A stretch of 58,134 bases of DNA from Fredinandcohnia onubensis. GTDB taxonomy: Bacteria; Bacillota; Bacilli; Bacillales; Bacillaceae_L. Below the pieces are notes generated by a model. The model made no database searches, was not told the DNA's origin, and was given only the letters and a program-made list of their open reading frames with translations. The position numbers were made by a program, and so were the translations under genes. Numbering within the stretch: position 1 is the stretch's first letter; each line of letters starts with the position of its first letter. Where the stretch lies: NCBI RefSeq assembly GCF_002734285.1, contig NZ_NSEA01000016.1, forward strand, positions 134,251 to 192,384, written 5' to 3'. Positions 48,080-55,660 of this stretch are shown here, piece by piece.

Positions 48080-49156
48080 TTACTCTCCAGCTTCAAGCTT
48101 TTTCAACTCATCTGTGTAACCTTGTTCGCTTTTTCCCCAACCTTCAATATATTGGTCAAGCTCTGCAGTTGTAATTTTTTCTTCAGGAAGAGCATCCTTT
48201 GTTACGAAAACTGGCTCTAGTTTTACTCGTTCTGGTGTTTCATCACCATTTAGTTTTTGGTAGGCAAAACGAACTTGAATACGTCCGATATCTTTTGGAT
48301 CAACCGCTGCAGATGCAACCCATGGGCTGTTTTCTGCCTGAATCATTTGTAAATCTTCATCACTCATGTCAATTCCATACACTTTAATATCTGTACGGCC
48401 TGCTTGTTCAATTGCACGAACAGCACCTTTTGCAAATTCATCCCACGCTGCCCACACTGCTGTAATTTGGCCTTCTTCAGGATATTGCTTTAATAGAGCT
48501 TCCATCTGTGCTTGTGTATCAAGTGCAGTGTTAGCAGTTGCTGCACCAAATGTTGCGATTTCCTTTATACCAGTATTGTTATCAAGAAACTCTTGATAGG
48601 CGATTTGGCGTCTTTCCATTGGAGCAAAGCCCGCCACCCAAATTTTTACGATATTTGCTTCACCGCCAGCATCTTCCGCTAATTTCTCTAGTGTCATTTG
48701 TGCCATTTGCTGGTCGCCTTGTTCAAGTACTGTAACTCCATCCACTTCTACTTCCGCATCAAACACTACAACTGGAATCCCTTTTTCAACTGCTTTTTGT
48801 ATAGAGCTTTGTAGGGCTTCCTTTGTTCCATGGTCCACTAAAATCGCATCAAAGCCTTGATTTACCGCTGCATCAACGTTTGACGCCATTTTTGCTAGGT
48901 CTCCCTCAGATGTAAAAACAGTTGTTTCACCCGCGAATTTTTTCACTTGCTCTTCAACGCCTTCAATATATTGAGCTGAGAAAGTCCCTAAGTTTTGTTG
49001 CATAATTAAGGCAATTTTTTTGTTTGCTAATGGATGGTCAGAATTTTTTACTTCTGTGCTATCTGTTTTCGTTGTTTCCTCTGCTACTTTTGGCTGACAA
49101 CCAACCAATACTGCAATAATTAGTAACGCTGTGAATAATAATTTTTTTAATTTCAT
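48080..49156 (-). CDS. periplasmic-binding-protein-type lipoprotein (RbsB-like)
   Basis: 358 residues. Lipoprotein signal peptide with lipobox LVGC (Cys20), an acidic linker rich in T, E and K, then a type 1 binding-protein fold: KKIALIMQQNLGTFSAQYIEG, GFDAILVDHGTKEALQ, GIPVVVFDAEVEVDG, AVWAAWDEFAKGAVRAIEQAG and VYGIDMSDEDL, which correspond to the RbsB hinge and ligand segments. First gene of the SAM-riboswitch operon. Ligand not determined; methylthioribose or a related sulfur nucleoside/sugar is the inference from the riboswitch. Confidence 0.93.
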   Translation of the reverse strand: MKLKKLLFTALLIIAVLVGCQPKVAEETTKTDSTEVKNSDHPLANKKIALIMQQNLGTFSAQYIEGVEEQVKKFAGETTVFTSEGDLAKMASNVDAAVNQGFDAILVDHGTKEALQSSIQKAVEKGIPVVVFDAEVEVDGVTVLEQGDQQMAQMTLEKLAEDAGGEANIVKIWVAGFAPMERRQIAYQEFLDNNTGIKEIATFGAATANTALDTQAQMEALLKQYPEEGQITAVWAAWDEFAKGAVRAIEQAGRTDIKVYGIDMSDEDLQMIQAENSPWVASAAVDPKDIGRIQVRFAYQKLNGDETPERVKLEPVFVTKDALPEEKITTAELDQYIEGWGKSEQGYTDELKKLEAGE

Positions 49157-49204
49157 TGTTTATCTCCCCTTTTTTTGTATGTAATTCTATTTTTTAAATC
49201 TCTT

Positions 49205-49222
49205 TTACCGTTTAAAAGCCAT
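49205..49222 (-). other. possible five-residue leader ORF
   Basis: On the minus strand CAGGAG, 4 bp, then ATG GCT TTT AAA CGG TAA between the riboswitch terminator and the binding-protein gene. Too short to support as a gene; listed because it has a ribosome-binding site. Confidence 0.2.
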
Positions 49223-49253
49223 CACTCTCCTGTTTTTATGAGGCTTTTTTAAA

Positions 49254-49470
49254 CAAAAATAAAAGCCTCTTTCTCATCAGAAAGAGGCTTGAAGCATACA
49301 AAAGTCTTCGCACCTCTTATCTACCAGAAAGAAAAATCCTTCTGTTGGAATTAGCACCGTGCCTTACGGGTTATACCCGGCGATAAAAAACTCGCCCCAT
49401 CTCACAATGGTATTACGGTCGGTTGCTGGGCGTCATAGGGCCAAATCCCTCCGCCTACTCTTGATAAGAG
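49254..49470 (-). ncRNA. SAM-I (S-box) riboswitch with terminator
   Basis: Read on the minus strand from 49470: P1 arm CTCTTATC, then AAGAGTAGGCGGAGGGA, GGCCCTATGA, CCAGCAACC, GGTGCTAATTCC and the P1 partner GATAAGAG (plus 49314-49321). These are the invariant S-box blocks in the right order. Downstream, a 12-bp terminator stem (plus 49263-49274 with 49279-49290) is followed by T-rich ATTTTTG. AAGAGG next to P1 can pair with CCTCTT of the terminator, giving the anti-terminator. So high SAM ends transcription before the ABC transporter operon. Confidence 0.97.
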
Positions 49471-49636
49471 AAAATACAGCAATAATATTCGATTAACTTA
49501 CTTGACGAGAATCATATCACGCCCAAAAACAAAATTCAATATTTTTATTATAAAAAATATTTTAATAGTGAAAATATTTCTTGGCGAAAAAATTACGGTA
49601 AAACGCAATTGAACGCGCACAACCTTACTTTTCGAC

Positions 49637-49669
49637 AAAAAAGGACCAGGAGAACCGTCCCCCTGGTCC
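49637..49669 (-). terminator. lipL terminator
   Basis: GGACCAGG (49643-49650) pairs with CCTGGTCC (49662-49669); TTTTTT follows on the minus strand. Its loop AGAACCGTCC resembles the GGGACA-type Bacillus palindromes, so the terminator may derive from such a repeat. Confidence 0.85.
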
Positions 49670-50496
49670 TATAATGCTTTTTCATTTCGATCAAGCACAC
49701 GCACATAATTTTGCTCAAATAACGGCATTTCTTCCCCCGTTAGTTGCGAAGCGAAAATGTGCTCACTTTCTTTTTTTAGTGTTTGAAGCAGCAACAGCAT
49801 GACAGTTTGGACAGTAAGGTTTGGGTCAACTAATTCCGCCAAAGAAGCCATTGTTTCTGGCTTTACATCTGGGTAAACAAATTTTGACTCCGCACCTTGC
49901 AGGCCAATATCATAAAATCGACGAATGATGTCTGCCCGTTCTGATCCACTTCCAGTCACACCAAGATAAATTTGTACTGCTACTCCATTACGTAAGCGGC
50001 GCTGAGAAATCCCCGCAAATTTTTTCCCATCTATACTTAAATCATAGCTTCCAGGGCAATATGATCCAACAATTTCTCGTGCAACGATATCGACTTCATA
50101 GCCCTCAAACATTTTTCGAATGAGTTCAAGCATTGTATCATAGCCGCGGTTGATATCAATCCCTTTTTCAGTCTCAGGAAAAATGAGTGAAATGTTCAAC
50201 ACTCCCTCATCCAATACCACTGCTAATCCACCTGAATTCCTGACAATCGCGCGGTAGCCCAATGATTCAAGGAACTTAACCCCTTCATCCAAAAAAGGCA
50301 ATTTAGTATCCTGTATACCAAGAACGATGGTTTGATGATGAACCCAAGTCCGTGCTGTAGCTGGTGATTCCCCTTTACCCACAAACGCACAAAGAGTGTC
50401 ATCTATCGCAAACGATTGTAGTGCATCAAATTGATAGCCTAGACTAGATTGATCAATAATCCGCCAACTTGGCTGATATAAAAGACTTTCGGTCAT
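49669..50496 (-). CDS. lipL: octanoyl-[GcvH]:protein N-octanoyltransferase
   Basis: 275 residues of the BPL/LplA/LipB family. The amidotransferase LipL moves octanoyl from GcvH to E2 subunits in Bacillus lipoate assembly. Nucleophile Cys147 in [11 protein letters not shown], then [11 protein letters not shown] with the conserved Lys. The N terminus [13 protein letters not shown] and DDTLC near 32-36 match B. subtilis YwfL (LipL) rather than LplJ or LipM. ATG after AGGAG (8 bp). Confidence 0.93.
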   Translation of the reverse strand: MTESLLYQPSWRIIDQSSLGYQFDALQSFAIDDTLCAFVGKGESPATARTWVHHQTIVLGIQDTKLPFLDEGVKFLESLGYRAIVRNSGGLAVVLDEGVLNISLIFPETEKGIDINRGYDTMLELIRKMFEGYEVDIVAREIVGSYCPGSYDLSIDGKKFAGISQRRLRNGVAVQIYLGVTGSGSERADIIRRFYDIGLQGAESKFVYPDVKPETMASLAELVDPNLTVQTVMLLLLQTLKKESEHIFASQLTGEEMPLFEQNYVRVLDRNEKAL

Positions 50497-50553
50497 ATGG
50501 CATACTCCTAAAAAATACTAGATTAAAAATGAGGTCGATTAAAGAAATAAACC

Positions 50554-50578
50554 CCAAAAAACCAGGCTATGCCTGGTT
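50554..50578 (-). terminator. terminator of the CarD-like gene
   Basis: ACCAGGC (50561-50567) pairs with GCCTGGT (50571-50577); TTTTTTGGGG follows on the minus strand. Confidence 0.85.
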
Positions 50579-50600
50579 CCTATACCGTCCTATTTTACCC

Positions 50601-51140
50601 TTAATTTACGTATTTAGCTACCTCATGTCGTGAGGATTTGTTCATTTTAAAGGCAATCATTTGATTGATTTTTTTGGCTACGGCCTCAACTGTTGTATCT
50701 AACGTAATGGCGAATTCTTTAAATAATATTTTTTGAATATAAAGAAGGAGTCGGCGGTCATGTTCCGACAATTTTTTATCGTTCATTTCGAGTTCATGCT
50801 TTTTACATAGCAATGTATTAAGTACTCTTGAAATTTCTTGTCTGTCTCCAGACGAAGCGATCCCAGAATAAGCTTTTTGACGTTCCGAACTATTATCAAT
50901 CCACTGAATTCCTGGTAGCTTAAAGGATTCTAAGAGTTCCTCTGATTCACTTTTTTCAATGATTCCTTGCATTAAAATCCGGTCATTATCCACTGGGTTT
51001 TGGATTATCAACGAGTTATCTTCAATTGGGTGCATTATATAATAAGTCCGAGTCATACCACCATATGTTTTTTCACATATATCATCTATTTGGCAAATAC
51101 CCACGTTCGAATAAATCACTAGATCACCTATGTTAAACAT
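50601..51140 (-). CDS. CarD/CdnL-family transcription regulator
   Basis: 179 residues from ATG 51140 (AGGAG spaced 8 bp). The N-terminal Tudor-like RNAP-interaction domain reads MFNIGDLVIYSNVGICQIDDI, with TRTYYIMHPIEDNSLIIQNPV (about 32-60). The C-terminal part is helical. CarD/CdnL proteins bind the RNA polymerase beta lobe and stabilise open complexes. It lies divergent to a MarR gene; three identical-type palindromes overlay both promoters. A CarD-like gene under a dedicated local repressor is not something I recognise from B. subtilis. Confidence 0.85.
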   Translation of the reverse strand: MFNIGDLVIYSNVGICQIDDICEKTYGGMTRTYYIMHPIEDNSLIIQNPVDNDRILMQGIIEKSESEELLESFKLPGIQWIDNSSERQKAYSGIASSGDRQEISRVLNTLLCKKHELEMNDKKLSEHDRRLLLYIQKILFKEFAITLDTTVEAVAKKINQMIAFKMNKSSRHEVAKYVN

Positions 51141-51165
51141 GTACCATGCTCCTATCCAATGGATT

Positions 51166-51180
51166 GTCAACTTAGTTGAC
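51166..51180. promoter_or_regulatory. MarR-type operator O1
   Basis: Perfect palindrome GTCAACTTAGTTGAC, 26 bp upstream of the CarD-like start codon and downstream of its predicted transcription start; a bound repressor would act as a roadblock. Confidence 0.8.
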
Positions 51181-51188
51181 TTTATTTA

Positions 51189-51217
51189 ATCATACACCAT
51201 AATCCAAAAAATATCAA
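51189..51217 (-). promoter_or_regulatory. promoter of the CarD-like gene
   Basis: Minus-strand TTGATA (plus 51212-51217), 17-bp spacer, TATGAT (plus 51189-51194). The -35 overlaps operator O2. Confidence 0.75.
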
Positions 51218-51227
51218 CTTGGTTGAC
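51213..51227. promoter_or_regulatory. MarR-type operator O2
   Basis: ATCAACTTGGTTGAC, two changes from the perfect 15-bp palindromes O1 and O3; overlaps the -35 of the CarD-like gene. Confidence 0.75.
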
Positions 51228-51251
51228 AAAATAAACCCTCAGTCTAATTTC

Positions 51252-51266
51252 GTCAACTTAGTTGAC
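51252..51266. promoter_or_regulatory. MarR-type operator O3
   Basis: Perfect palindrome GTCAACTTAGTTGAC, identical to O1, overlapping the -35 of marR. Confidence 0.8.
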
Positions 51267-51290
51267 AGTACCTATTAATTTTTGTATAGT
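51262..51290 (+). promoter_or_regulatory. promoter of the MarR gene
   Basis: TTGACA (51262-51267), 17-bp spacer, TATAGT (51285-51290). The -35 is inside operator O3, indicating autoregulation. Confidence 0.8.
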
Positions 51291-51321
51291 AATGGCGATT
51301 ATAAAATCGGGAGTGGAATTT

Positions 51322-51768
51322 ATGGACCCTGTACTTCAACATTTAGATTTAATCGACCTCTTAAGTGAGAGACATGGTCAACTTCGAGGGATTGCAGAAA
51401 AATTATGGAACGAGACTAGCGACATCGCGATTTCAAATTCAGAATGGTATATCATGTCACGTATCTATAAAAGACAAACAACGATTGCGAATGTTTCTAA
51501 AAATGTCGATATAACGAGGCAAGCTACTCATAAATTTATTAAAAACTTAAAGGCAAAAGGGCTCGTCAACGTAATGGATGACGAAAACAATAAAAAGGAA
51601 AAACGAATCGAATTAACACCCCTTGGCGAAGAATCCTATGAGAAAAATGAGGAGCTAAAAGCAACGATTGAAAAGCAAATCATAGAAAAAATTGGGGACG
51701 AACAAGTAGAGCTACTAAAAAGAGTGCTAAAAATGGATTGGGAAATGAACATTAGGGTGCGTGCCTGA
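51322..51768 (+). CDS. MarR-family transcriptional regulator
   Basis: 148 residues from ATG 51322 (GGGAG spaced 8 bp). Winged HTH: ISNSEWYIMSRIYKRQTTIA, then VDITRQATHKFIKNLKAKGLVNVMDDENNKKEKRIELTP in pieces is the recognition helix and wing of MarR (about 35-105). C-terminal dimerisation helices follow. Divergent from the CarD-like gene with shared operators, so it most likely represses both. Ligand unknown; there is no cysteine cluster typical of the peroxide-sensing OhrR subgroup. Confidence 0.9.
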   Translation: MDPVLQHLDLIDLLSERHGQLRGIAEKLWNETSDIAISNSEWYIMSRIYKRQTTIANVSKNVDITRQATHKFIKNLKAKGLVNVMDDENNKKEKRIELTPLGEESYEKNEELKATIEKQIIEKIGDEQVELLKRVLKMDWEMNIRVRA

Positions 51769-51774
51769 CGATTT

Positions 51775-51865
51775 ACTGCCACTGTTTCAAAAATACTGCA
51801 CTTATTCTTAATTTACTGCCACTATTTTGAAATTACTGCCACTAATCGTAATTTACTGCCACTAG
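51775..51865. repeat. short degenerate tandem repeat (TTACTGCCACTA words)
   Basis: Four to five copies of a roughly 22-bp unit centred on TTACTGCCACTA directly after the MarR stop codon, related to the array at 27775-27866 (there with TGTCACTA). Confidence 0.75.
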
Positions 51866-51883
51866 CAAAAAGACACCCACCCA

Positions 51884-51917
51884 TAAAAAAATGGCCATGT
51901 CCTAAAGACATGGCCAT
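51884..51917 (-). terminator. pta terminator
   Basis: ATGGCCATGTC (51891-51901) pairs with GACATGGCCAT (51907-51917); seven T follow on the minus strand. Confidence 0.9.
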
Positions 51918-51925
51918 TCTCATTC

Positions 51926-52897
51926 TTACAATGCTTGAGCTGCTGTGATTAAAGCAAGTTTATAAACATCCTCTGAGTTACATCCGCGTGAAAGGTCGTT
52001 TACTGGCTGATTTAAGCCTTGTAAAATTGGACCAACCGCTTCAAAGTTTCCAAGACGCTGTGCAATTTTATATCCGATATTACCCGCTTCAAGGCTTGGG
52101 AACACAAATACATTTGCGTCACCCTTGATTATGGAATCTGGAGCTTTTTTCTTTGCAACAGATGGAACGAATGCCGCATCAAATTGGAATTCTCCGTCCA
52201 ATACTAGGGCAGGATTCATTTCCTTCGCAATTTTGACAGCTTCTACTACCTTTTCTGTTTCAGGTGATTTTGCAGAACCTTTTGTTGAGAAACTTAACAT
52301 TGCTACTCTTGGTTCAATATCAAACATATCAGCTGTATTGGCACTCTCAATTGCAATCTCCGCTAAATCCTGGCTATCTGGTGCAATATTAATCGCACAA
52401 TCGGCGAAAACATACTTCTCATCGTCTCGAACCATGATAAACACACCAGAAGTCTTTTTCACACCTTGCTTGGTTTTAATGATTTGAAGGGCAGGGCGAA
52501 CAGTGTCTGCAGTCGAATGTGCAGCACCACTTACAAGCCCATGTGCTTTACCAGTATACACGAGCATAGTTCCGAAGTAGTTTTCATCCTTAAGGATCTT
52601 ACGTGCGTCCTCCTCAGTTGCTTTGCCCTTACGTCGTTCAACAAATGAAGCCACAAGCTGATCGAACTCTGGGTATGAATCAGCATCATAGATTTCCACT
52701 CCCTCAAGGGAAACACCAAGTTCCTTCGCTTTGCTTTCAACCGCTGCTTTTTCACCAACTACGATCGGTACAAGCACCTTTTCACTTGCCAAACGGCTTA
52801 CTGCTGTTAAAATACGCTCATCTAATCCTTCTGGAAAAACAATCTTCATGTCCTTCCCAGATACCTTTTGTTGTAATTGAGTAAATAAATCGCTCAC
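51926..52897 (-). CDS. pta: phosphate acetyltransferase
   Basis: Converts acetyl-CoA and phosphate to acetyl phosphate. 323 residues from GTG 52897 (AGGAGG spaced 7 bp), the exact length in B. subtilis; an upstream extension of the frame is rejected. PTA_PTB fold with IVFPEGLDERILTA (N terminus), SGAAHSTADTVRPALQ, FIMVRDDEKYVFADCAIN and GANI/QGLNQPVNDLSRG near the C terminus. No strong cre was recognised upstream. Confidence 0.96.
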   Translation of the reverse strand: MSDLFTQLQQKVSGKDMKIVFPEGLDERILTAVSRLASEKVLVPIVVGEKAAVESKAKELGVSLEGVEIYDADSYPEFDQLVASFVERRKGKATEEDARKILKDENYFGTMLVYTGKAHGLVSGAAHSTADTVRPALQIIKTKQGVKKTSGVFIMVRDDEKYVFADCAINIAPDSQDLAEIAIESANTADMFDIEPRVAMLSFSTKGSAKSPETEKVVEAVKIAKEMNPALVLDGEFQFDAAFVPSVAKKKAPDSIIKGDANVFVFPSLEAGNIGYKIAQRLGNFEAVGPILQGLNQPVNDLSRGCNSEDVYKLALITAAQAL

Positions 52898-53121
52898 TCT
52901 TATTCCTCCTAGCACGTTATTAATGCGTTTTATGTAAGACGGGCTCGTCGGTCGCCCTGAAAAACTGCCAACCACTAGAATACGGCTTTTTTCACAAATT
53001 GAAAACCAAAAAGCCTTAAAAATCATGTGACAGTATTATGTCACTATCTTCAATTTTCCCAACAACCTGACAAATTACTCACTCTCACTTTTGTTCACAA
53101 AATCTCCTAAGGTTTAATCAC

Positions 53122-53149
53122 TTTGCTATAGGGAAAACTGTGATATAGT
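53122..53149 (+). promoter_or_regulatory. hemQ promoter candidate
   Basis: TTTGCT (53122-53127), 16-bp spacer, TATAGT (53144-53149), about 40 bp before the hemQ start. Confidence 0.5.
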
Positions 53150-53192
53150 AGTGTTGAATACATAACCATGTGAAAAATAAGGAGTGATTGTA

Positions 53193-53945
53193 ATGGCTGA
53201 AGCAGCACAAACGCTTGATGGCTGGTATTGCCTTCATGATTTTCGTTCAATCGACTGGACGTCTTGGAAAACCCTTTCTAGTGACGAGCGACAAGCAGCA
53301 ATTCATGAATTTCTTGGTTTAGTAGAAAAGTGGAATAAAACTCAAGCAGAGAACCAAGGAAGCCATGCATTATATACAATTGTTGGCCAAAAAGCTGATT
53401 TCATGATGATGATTCTTCGCCCAACAATGGAAGAATTAAATGAAATCGAAAATGAATTCAATAAAACAAAGCTTGCTGAATACACAATTCCTACATATTC
53501 TTATGTTTCTGTTGTTGAATTAAGTAACTATGTAGCAGGCGAAAGCAATGAGGATCCATATGAAAATCCTTATGTGCGCGGACGTTTATACCCAACCTTA
53601 CCGAAGAACAAATATGTTTGCTTCTATCCAATGGATAAGCGCCGTGATGGCAATGACAACTGGTACATGCTATCAATGGAAGAACGCAAAGAGCTTATGC
53701 GCAGCCACGGTATGATTGGCCGTCAATATGCAGGAATCGTAAAACAAATCATCACAGGCTCTGTTGGCTTTGATGATTACGAATGGGGCGTAACCCTATT
53801 CTCAGACGATGTGCTTCAATTCAAGAAGCTTGTCTATGAAATGCGCTTTGACGAAGTAAGTGCTCGATACGGCGAATTCGGAGCATTCTTCGTTGGAAAC
53901 ATTTTAACTGAAGAAAAAGTACCACAATTCCTACACATTAACTAA
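53193..53945 (+). CDS. hemQ: coproheme decarboxylase HemQ
   Basis: Last step of coproporphyrin-dependent haem synthesis in Firmicutes: oxidative decarboxylation of coproheme to haem b. 250 residues from ATG 53193 (AAGGAG at 8 bp; an in-frame start at 53184 lacks spacing). Catalytic Tyr145 in FYPMDKRR, proximal His172 in LMRSHGMIG, and the [34 protein letters not shown]-type C terminus shared with YwfI, seen here in part. Earlier annotation as chlorite dismutase should not be used. Divergent from pta. Confidence 0.96.
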   Translation: MAEAAQTLDGWYCLHDFRSIDWTSWKTLSSDERQAAIHEFLGLVEKWNKTQAENQGSHALYTIVGQKADFMMMILRPTMEELNEIENEFNKTKLAEYTIPTYSYVSVVELSNYVAGESNEDPYENPYVRGRLYPTLPKNKYVCFYPMDKRRDGNDNWYMLSMEERKELMRSHGMIGRQYAGIVKQIITGSVGFDDYEWGVTLFSDDVLQFKKLVYEMRFDEVSARYGEFGAFFVGNILTEEKVPQFLHIN

Positions 53946-53972
53946 AAAAAGAGAGGGGCTTCCTCTCTTTTT
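53946..53972 (+). terminator. hemQ terminator
   Basis: AGAGAGG (53950-53956) pairs with CCTCTCT (53962-53968), then eight T. Confidence 0.9.
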
Positions 53973-53983
53973 TTTATCCATAT

Positions 53984-54012
53984 TCATAATCCTTTTTCCT
54001 CGCTCATACAAT
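53984..54012 (+). promoter_or_regulatory. sigma-E promoter of cwlJ-gerQ
   Basis: TCATAAT (53984-53990) matches the sigma-E -35 KMATATT in six of seven positions; after 14 bp CATACAAT (54005-54012) is a perfect sigma-E -10. The B. subtilis cwlJ-gerQ operon is mother-cell sigma-E dependent. Confidence 0.8.
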
Positions 54013-54166
54013 GCAATGATGAATCCACTAAACATACCCACCAAAAAGTTCTAGTCAACATCCCAAAAAATAATCAAAAAGTAGGAACCCATCTTTCACC
54101 GAGACAATAAGTTAGTAAAGAGGTTTTTTCATTATCCTTGTCTTCTTTTGTTAGTGAGGTGAAAAG

Positions 54167-54589
54167 ATGGCAGTAGTTGCGCACACGGAGGCAGATGTAA
54201 AGCTGTTAGCAAGGCTGTTACGCGCTGAGGCTGAAGGCGAAGGCAAACAAGGCATGCTATTAGTAGGTAATGTTGGGGTAAATCGCGCAAGATCACGTTG
54301 TCTGGATTTTAAAGATATTAACACCATTCGAAAAATGGTCTTTCAAAGTCCTGGTGGCTTTGAAGCAACCCAAAAGGGCTATTTCTACCAGGCAGCTCGA
54401 CCGTCTGAAATTACACTTGCACGAAGGGTATTAAAGGGGGAAAGATTTCACCCTGCCAGGTTTTCTTTGTGGTTTTTTGAACCATCAGGAAACTGTCCGG
54501 CACAATGGTTTAACCAGTGGAACGTAGGAAGGTTTAAAGCACACTGCTTCTACCAACCAACACAGGAGGATTGTCCAGACGTTTTCTAA
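54167..54589 (+). CDS. cwlJ: spore cortex-lytic germination hydrolase CwlJ
   Basis: 140 residues. Hydrolase_2 family: LLRAEAEGEGKQGMLLVGNV (about 16-35) carries the catalytic Glu (E in AEAEGE), and CPAQWFNQWNVGRFKAHCFYQP is the C-terminal signature. CwlJ sits in the spore coat/cortex interface and degrades cortex during Ca-DPA germination; it needs GerQ, encoded next. No signal peptide, as expected for a mother-cell protein. ATG after GAGGTG. Confidence 0.95.
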   Translation: MAVVAHTEADVKLLARLLRAEAEGEGKQGMLLVGNVGVNRARSRCLDFKDINTIRKMVFQSPGGFEATQKGYFYQAARPSEITLARRVLKGERFHPARFSLWFFEPSGNCPAQWFNQWNVGRFKAHCFYQPTQEDCPDVF

Positions 54590-54643
54590 GGCATTTGCCT
54601 TTATTAAAAAGAGAAAAACATAACAATCTGAGGAGGGCTAACA

Positions 54644-55132
54644 TTGAGTAAAGATAATCAATCAATGCAAAATCCGTATGCTGCTTACGGGTATAACCCA
54701 CAAAGCATGGGCCAGTATGGAGGCTACATGGATCCAAACCAATTCGCATATGGCGGATATCCATACCAACAGCAACAACAAGGAGGCTTTCAAGCACCAC
54801 AGACGCCAACTTTCGCTCCAACGGGTGGGGTTGCGCAAAATGTACCGGGTATGCTTCCGCTTGAAGAATCTTATATTGAAAACATTCTTCGCTTGAACAA
54901 AGGAAAGCTTGCGACAGTCTACATGGGCTTTGATAACACCAACCAACAAAAGGTTTTCAAAGGTGTTATTGAAGCAGCAGGCCGTGATCACATCATTTTA
55001 AGTGACCCACAAACAGGCATGCGCTACTTACTATTGATGGTCTACTTACAATACATTACTTTCGACGAAGAAATTGAGTACGAATATCCATTCGGAGCTA
55101 ATGCTGGCCTAGTCAATTATCCACCACGCTAA
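54644..55132 (+). CDS. gerQ: spore coat protein GerQ
   Basis: 162 residues. The N-terminal half (about 1-65) is a low-complexity segment rich in Gln, Tyr, Gly and Pro. The C-terminal half is the GerQ/YwdL domain: LPLEESYIENILRLNKGKLATVYM, MRYLLLMVYLQYITFDEEIEYEYP in pieces. GerQ anchors CwlJ in the coat and is crosslinked by transglutaminase Tgl via lysines. Start TTG 54644 with GAGGAGGG upstream. It is 55 bp from cwlJ, same operon. Confidence 0.94.
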   Translation: MSKDNQSMQNPYAAYGYNPQSMGQYGGYMDPNQFAYGGYPYQQQQQGGFQAPQTPTFAPTGGVAQNVPGMLPLEESYIENILRLNKGKLATVYMGFDNTNQQKVFKGVIEAAGRDHIILSDPQTGMRYLLLMVYLQYITFDEEIEYEYPFGANAGLVNYPPR

Positions 55133-55138
55133 AAATGC

Positions 55139-55164
55139 AAGGAGTGTCCACGGACACTCCTTTT
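55139..55164 (+). terminator. cwlJ-gerQ terminator
   Basis: GGAGTGTC (55141-55148) pairs with GACACTCC (55153-55160), followed by TTTTAC. Confidence 0.75.
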
Positions 55165-55192
55165 ACATTTGTGGCTCATTAAGCTCATCTTT

Positions 55193-55564
55193 TTACATAT
55201 GTTTTACAGCAGCCACCATCAATAATACCCAGCCTAGTAAAAAGGCAACGCCACCAAGCGGAGTGATGGCACCAAGGATTTTAATTCCAGTCACACTTAA
55301 AACGTACAAGCTTCCAGAAAATAAAATGATCCCCACAAGCAAGCTCCAACCGGCCGTTGTAATTAAACTAACTTGTGAAAACTTGTCCGCTAGAAATGCA
55401 ACAATAAACAATCCGATCGCGTGAAACATCTGATATTGAACGGCTGTATTCCATGTTTTTAAGTATTTTTCGGTGATTTTTCCTTCTAAACCATGGGCAC
55501 CAAATGCACCAAGCGCAACTGCTAAAAATGCATTAATCGCTCCCAATATTAAGAACAATTTCAT
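55193..55564 (-). CDS. ywdK: DUF423 membrane protein YwdK
   Basis: 123 residues with four membrane segments (about 3-23, 46-61, 70-90, 98-119). The DUF423 motif GAFGAHGLEGK (about 19-29) and YQMFHAIGLF are present. Conserved widely, function unknown. Convergent with gerQ. ATG 55564. Confidence 0.9.
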   Translation of the reverse strand: MKLFLILGAINAFLAVALGAFGAHGLEGKITEKYLKTWNTAVQYQMFHAIGLFIVAFLADKFSQVSLITTAGWSLLVGIILFSGSLYVLSVTGIKILGAITPLGGVAFLLGWVLLMVAAVKHM

Positions 55565-55660
55565 TTTCGTTCTCCATCCTTTTTTTGAAATTCGTATTTT
55601 TATTCTATCATATTCATTATAAGATAGGAGTAGGACTCAAGACCACAAAGGAGTTTTAAC

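Noticed and set aside
53027-53044. GTGACA-N6-TGTCAC as Fnr or Rex operator near pta/hemQ
   Set aside because: Spacing does not fit either consensus, and the words match the ACTGTCACTA repeat family instead.
53193-53945. Chlorite dismutase
   Set aside because: Sequence and residues (Tyr145, His172) match the Firmicute HemQ coproheme decarboxylase, not a chlorite-degrading enzyme.
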